Shown: piece after piece, positions 61,821 through 64,000 of the stretch
Layout of the letters: each line of letters opens with the position of its first letter
Position numbering within the stretch: the stretch's first letter is position 1
From: Hypomesus transpacificus
Lineage: Eukaryota; Chordata; Actinopteri; Osmeriformes; Osmeridae
DNA: 64,000 nt
Direction of reading: 5' to 3'
NCBI RefSeq assembly: GCF_021917145.1
Contig: NC_061073.1
Coordinates: 15,597,507 to 15,661,506, forward strand
Translations under genes and position numbers: made by a program
The notes under the pieces: model-generated
What the model was told of the DNA's origin: nothing
Seen by the model: the letters and a program-made list of their open reading frames with translations, nothing else
The model's database searches: none

Positions 61821-64000
61821 CTATTAAAACCTAATAGCAGCCTTTTGAAGGGCCCGGGGGGGATTTACTCCTGAGTCAACATGTCAGACCCCATTTCCTC
61901 CTCACTCACCCTCTTCTCTCCCTGCCTCTTCCACTCCACCAGGATCCAGCCACAGCCGCTGTTCCCAAACTTGTCTGGGGCTGTAGGAAGGGGCCTCATA
62001 CTTATGGAAACATGCTGTGAAGTTGTTGCATTATTCCTGAAGGATACTGAGGAGTTTTGCTACTTGACCTTTACCTGATACAATGCCACTCTCTGACCAG
62101 GCCCTGTGATTGATGGACGCTTCTAACAGTGATGGAGTTCCTCCACACGCCAGCATGAACCCCAGAGACCACCGGAGGCCTCACCTGTCCTCAGCGCCTG
62201 CACAGCTGGCAGACACGGAGCGAGTTGTCACTGTAGTAGCATGTCAGCCTGTTTTGTTGTGAGACTTCCCACGGGTGACAACACTGCGTGCGTTATCTGT
62301 GGACCTGTGGCTCGGTCTAGGAAGCTTATGCTGCTCCTCCATGTGACTTTAATTGAGTGATTAGACTTAATTCAATAAGCAATCGAAGGGCAGTGCGCGT
62401 GAGTTGGAGGCGTAAAGCAAAAGGGTGCTGGTGAGTGGACCCTTTGTCCTTGACCCTTCGTCATGGCTACTACCCATCAGACCCCATCACGAGCACTGAT
62501 CGGCACCGGGCCAGAACCCCTAGATGCGTCCCACCACTGCTGAGTGACCAGTCCACCAATTTGAAGAACCATAAACTTTACGTCTTCTGTACAAGCAGCT
62601 CCCATGTCTTGTGTTTACCATGTGAGCTGCTATATTTAGACTGAAACCACAAAAACACCCCAATTGGGATTGTCAGACGCCACGAATGCCTGTAGAAGTC
62701 TTTCTTATTGTGCGAGAGATTTACACGCCCAAGTTGGAGTCGTGTTTGTAATCCAATTCTGGATGGCTGAGTGTATAGCCAAGAGAAGTTGTCCTGTCTC
62801 ACAGTGGTAAGAATCTAGTAGAGATAGATACGACCTCCAGTACGGACACGTTAATCAAAGAGTTTTGAGCGGTAAACCAGGAATACTGACATTTTTATGC
62901 ATCCAATTCCAACATGCCACATTCTCCCCATGGTGGATGAATTAGACCCACACTCTCAGGGGCGTTTACTGTCAATCTGCTGTGGCTAATCCACCCAAAT
63001 ATGTGGCATTACAAGAAAGAGAAAAAGAAAATCGCCTGTTTCATAGTTTTACTCTGAGGCAGTGAAGCAGTTCCATAAAGTCTACAAATTCTCAGGGCGA
63101 TTTAAAATCACCAGCAGAGCTGAAGTCTCTAAAAATGAAAAATTACAACACCATACGGGATGTGGCTGTAAAAGGGATTTGAGAGTCAAAAGCAATTACA
63201 CAGACTAGATGAAATCGATCAGTCTAAATCCTTTATTTCCATAAATTTCTGGAGAACCCTTGCCACCATTAGAAAGGCCCTTGTTGGGCTGTGAGCAGGC
63301 TTGGCAAGAACATGTAAAGACAAGTGCATTATCCAACATGTGTCATTAATGCCCTGTCATTCCTTTGGCCAAACTCAGTCAATCATTGGACTGCACCCTA
63401 ACAGCTAGGCCTATGGATTTACAATAGAACTCTACTGCATAAACAATGGTGAGGACAGATCATTGAGGGCCAGCCAGAGGTCCCTAGTGTCCAGGGATGT
63501 GGCATCGAGTTTTAATAATTGTTTTAAATACTTAAACTGCCGGGAGTAATCAGGGATGTGATGATGATGATATTGCAGCCGGCTGTAATCCCATCTGAAC
63601 AGTTTGTGGAGGGTGTACGGACGTTCAATGGTATCACATAAATGGCCACATAATGTTATCTTCCATTTCCTCAAAGATGAAAGAGAGGGAGGAGGAAAGG
63701 TCACTAAATTGCAACATCCAACTTTAATCATCAAGCTCCTACCTATCTAATGAAGTCAATTTGGACAAATATTGATTACTGTAGCTTCATGACGGCTGGC
63801 CTGCGTCTTGAGTCCAGCAAAAAAACTAAAACCAAATAGGGTTAAGTTGATATCCTGAAAGAAACACAACACCACCAGTCTGAATATGGACAAAATTTGT
63901 CTGCGAGTTGTGCCTTTTGAAATGTCCCTGATTGATCCACCTGCCACATATGGACTCTTCGATGTGATGCAGGAAAAGCATTCCATAGATATCATATTCA
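61821..64000. other. Terminal intergenic stretch
   Basis: About 2.2 kb in which I see no coding exon, RNA gene or recognised repeat. Confidence 0.4.

Overview
The window is vertebrate nuclear DNA, almost certainly from a ray-finned (teleost) fish. Genes are split into many short exons with GT-AG introns. There are long CA, GT and G runs, and tRNA-derived SINEs of the type common in teleosts. Predicted proteins read closely like their vertebrate orthologues. The order cannot be fixed from sequence alone. I see no operons, CRISPR, phage or bacterial features. I traced eight protein-coding genes exon by exon, checking splice sites and codon phase by eye.

Layout. (1) 1-4790, plus: a synaptotagmin-like double-C2 membrane protein. 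(2) 4810-12400, minus: a 25-exon coiled-coil protein of about 1121 aa that I cannot name, ending tail-to-tail with gene 1. (3) 13470-17020, plus: edc3, an mRNA decapping cofactor. (4) about 19500-30850, plus: csk, the C-terminal Src kinase, with a 6 kb first intron holding a minisatellite and a hAT-type element just before the start codon. (5) 31019-34617, plus: adal (MAPDA), an N6-methyl-AMP deaminase with two related minisatellite arrays in its introns. (6) 35100-42328, minus: nat10, the RNA cytidine acetyltransferase. (7) about 42890-50600, minus: caprin1, an RNA-binding stress-granule protein. (8) 54383-55802, plus: lmo2, a LIM-only haematopoietic co-factor. From 55.8 kb to the end I see no gene, only simple repeats, a strongly G-rich array and a short minisatellite.

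The genes do not form one pathway. edc3, caprin1 and nat10 all act on RNA (decapping, mRNP granules, ac4C), but in vertebrates this proximity reflects inherited synteny. nat10-caprin1-lmo2 match a human 11p13 block. edc3-csk match 15q24 and adal matches 15q15, so the window joins segments that lie on two human chromosomes.

I found no convincing undescribed multi-gene system. The most interesting items are: repeated candidate 3' splice sites before the csk start codon, with a transposon inserted in the array; paired 36-bp minisatellites in adal with a long 12-aa periodic open frame; four apparent GC-AG introns; the unnamed coiled-coil gene; and a synaptotagmin-like protein with two hydrophobic N-terminal segments and few calcium ligands.
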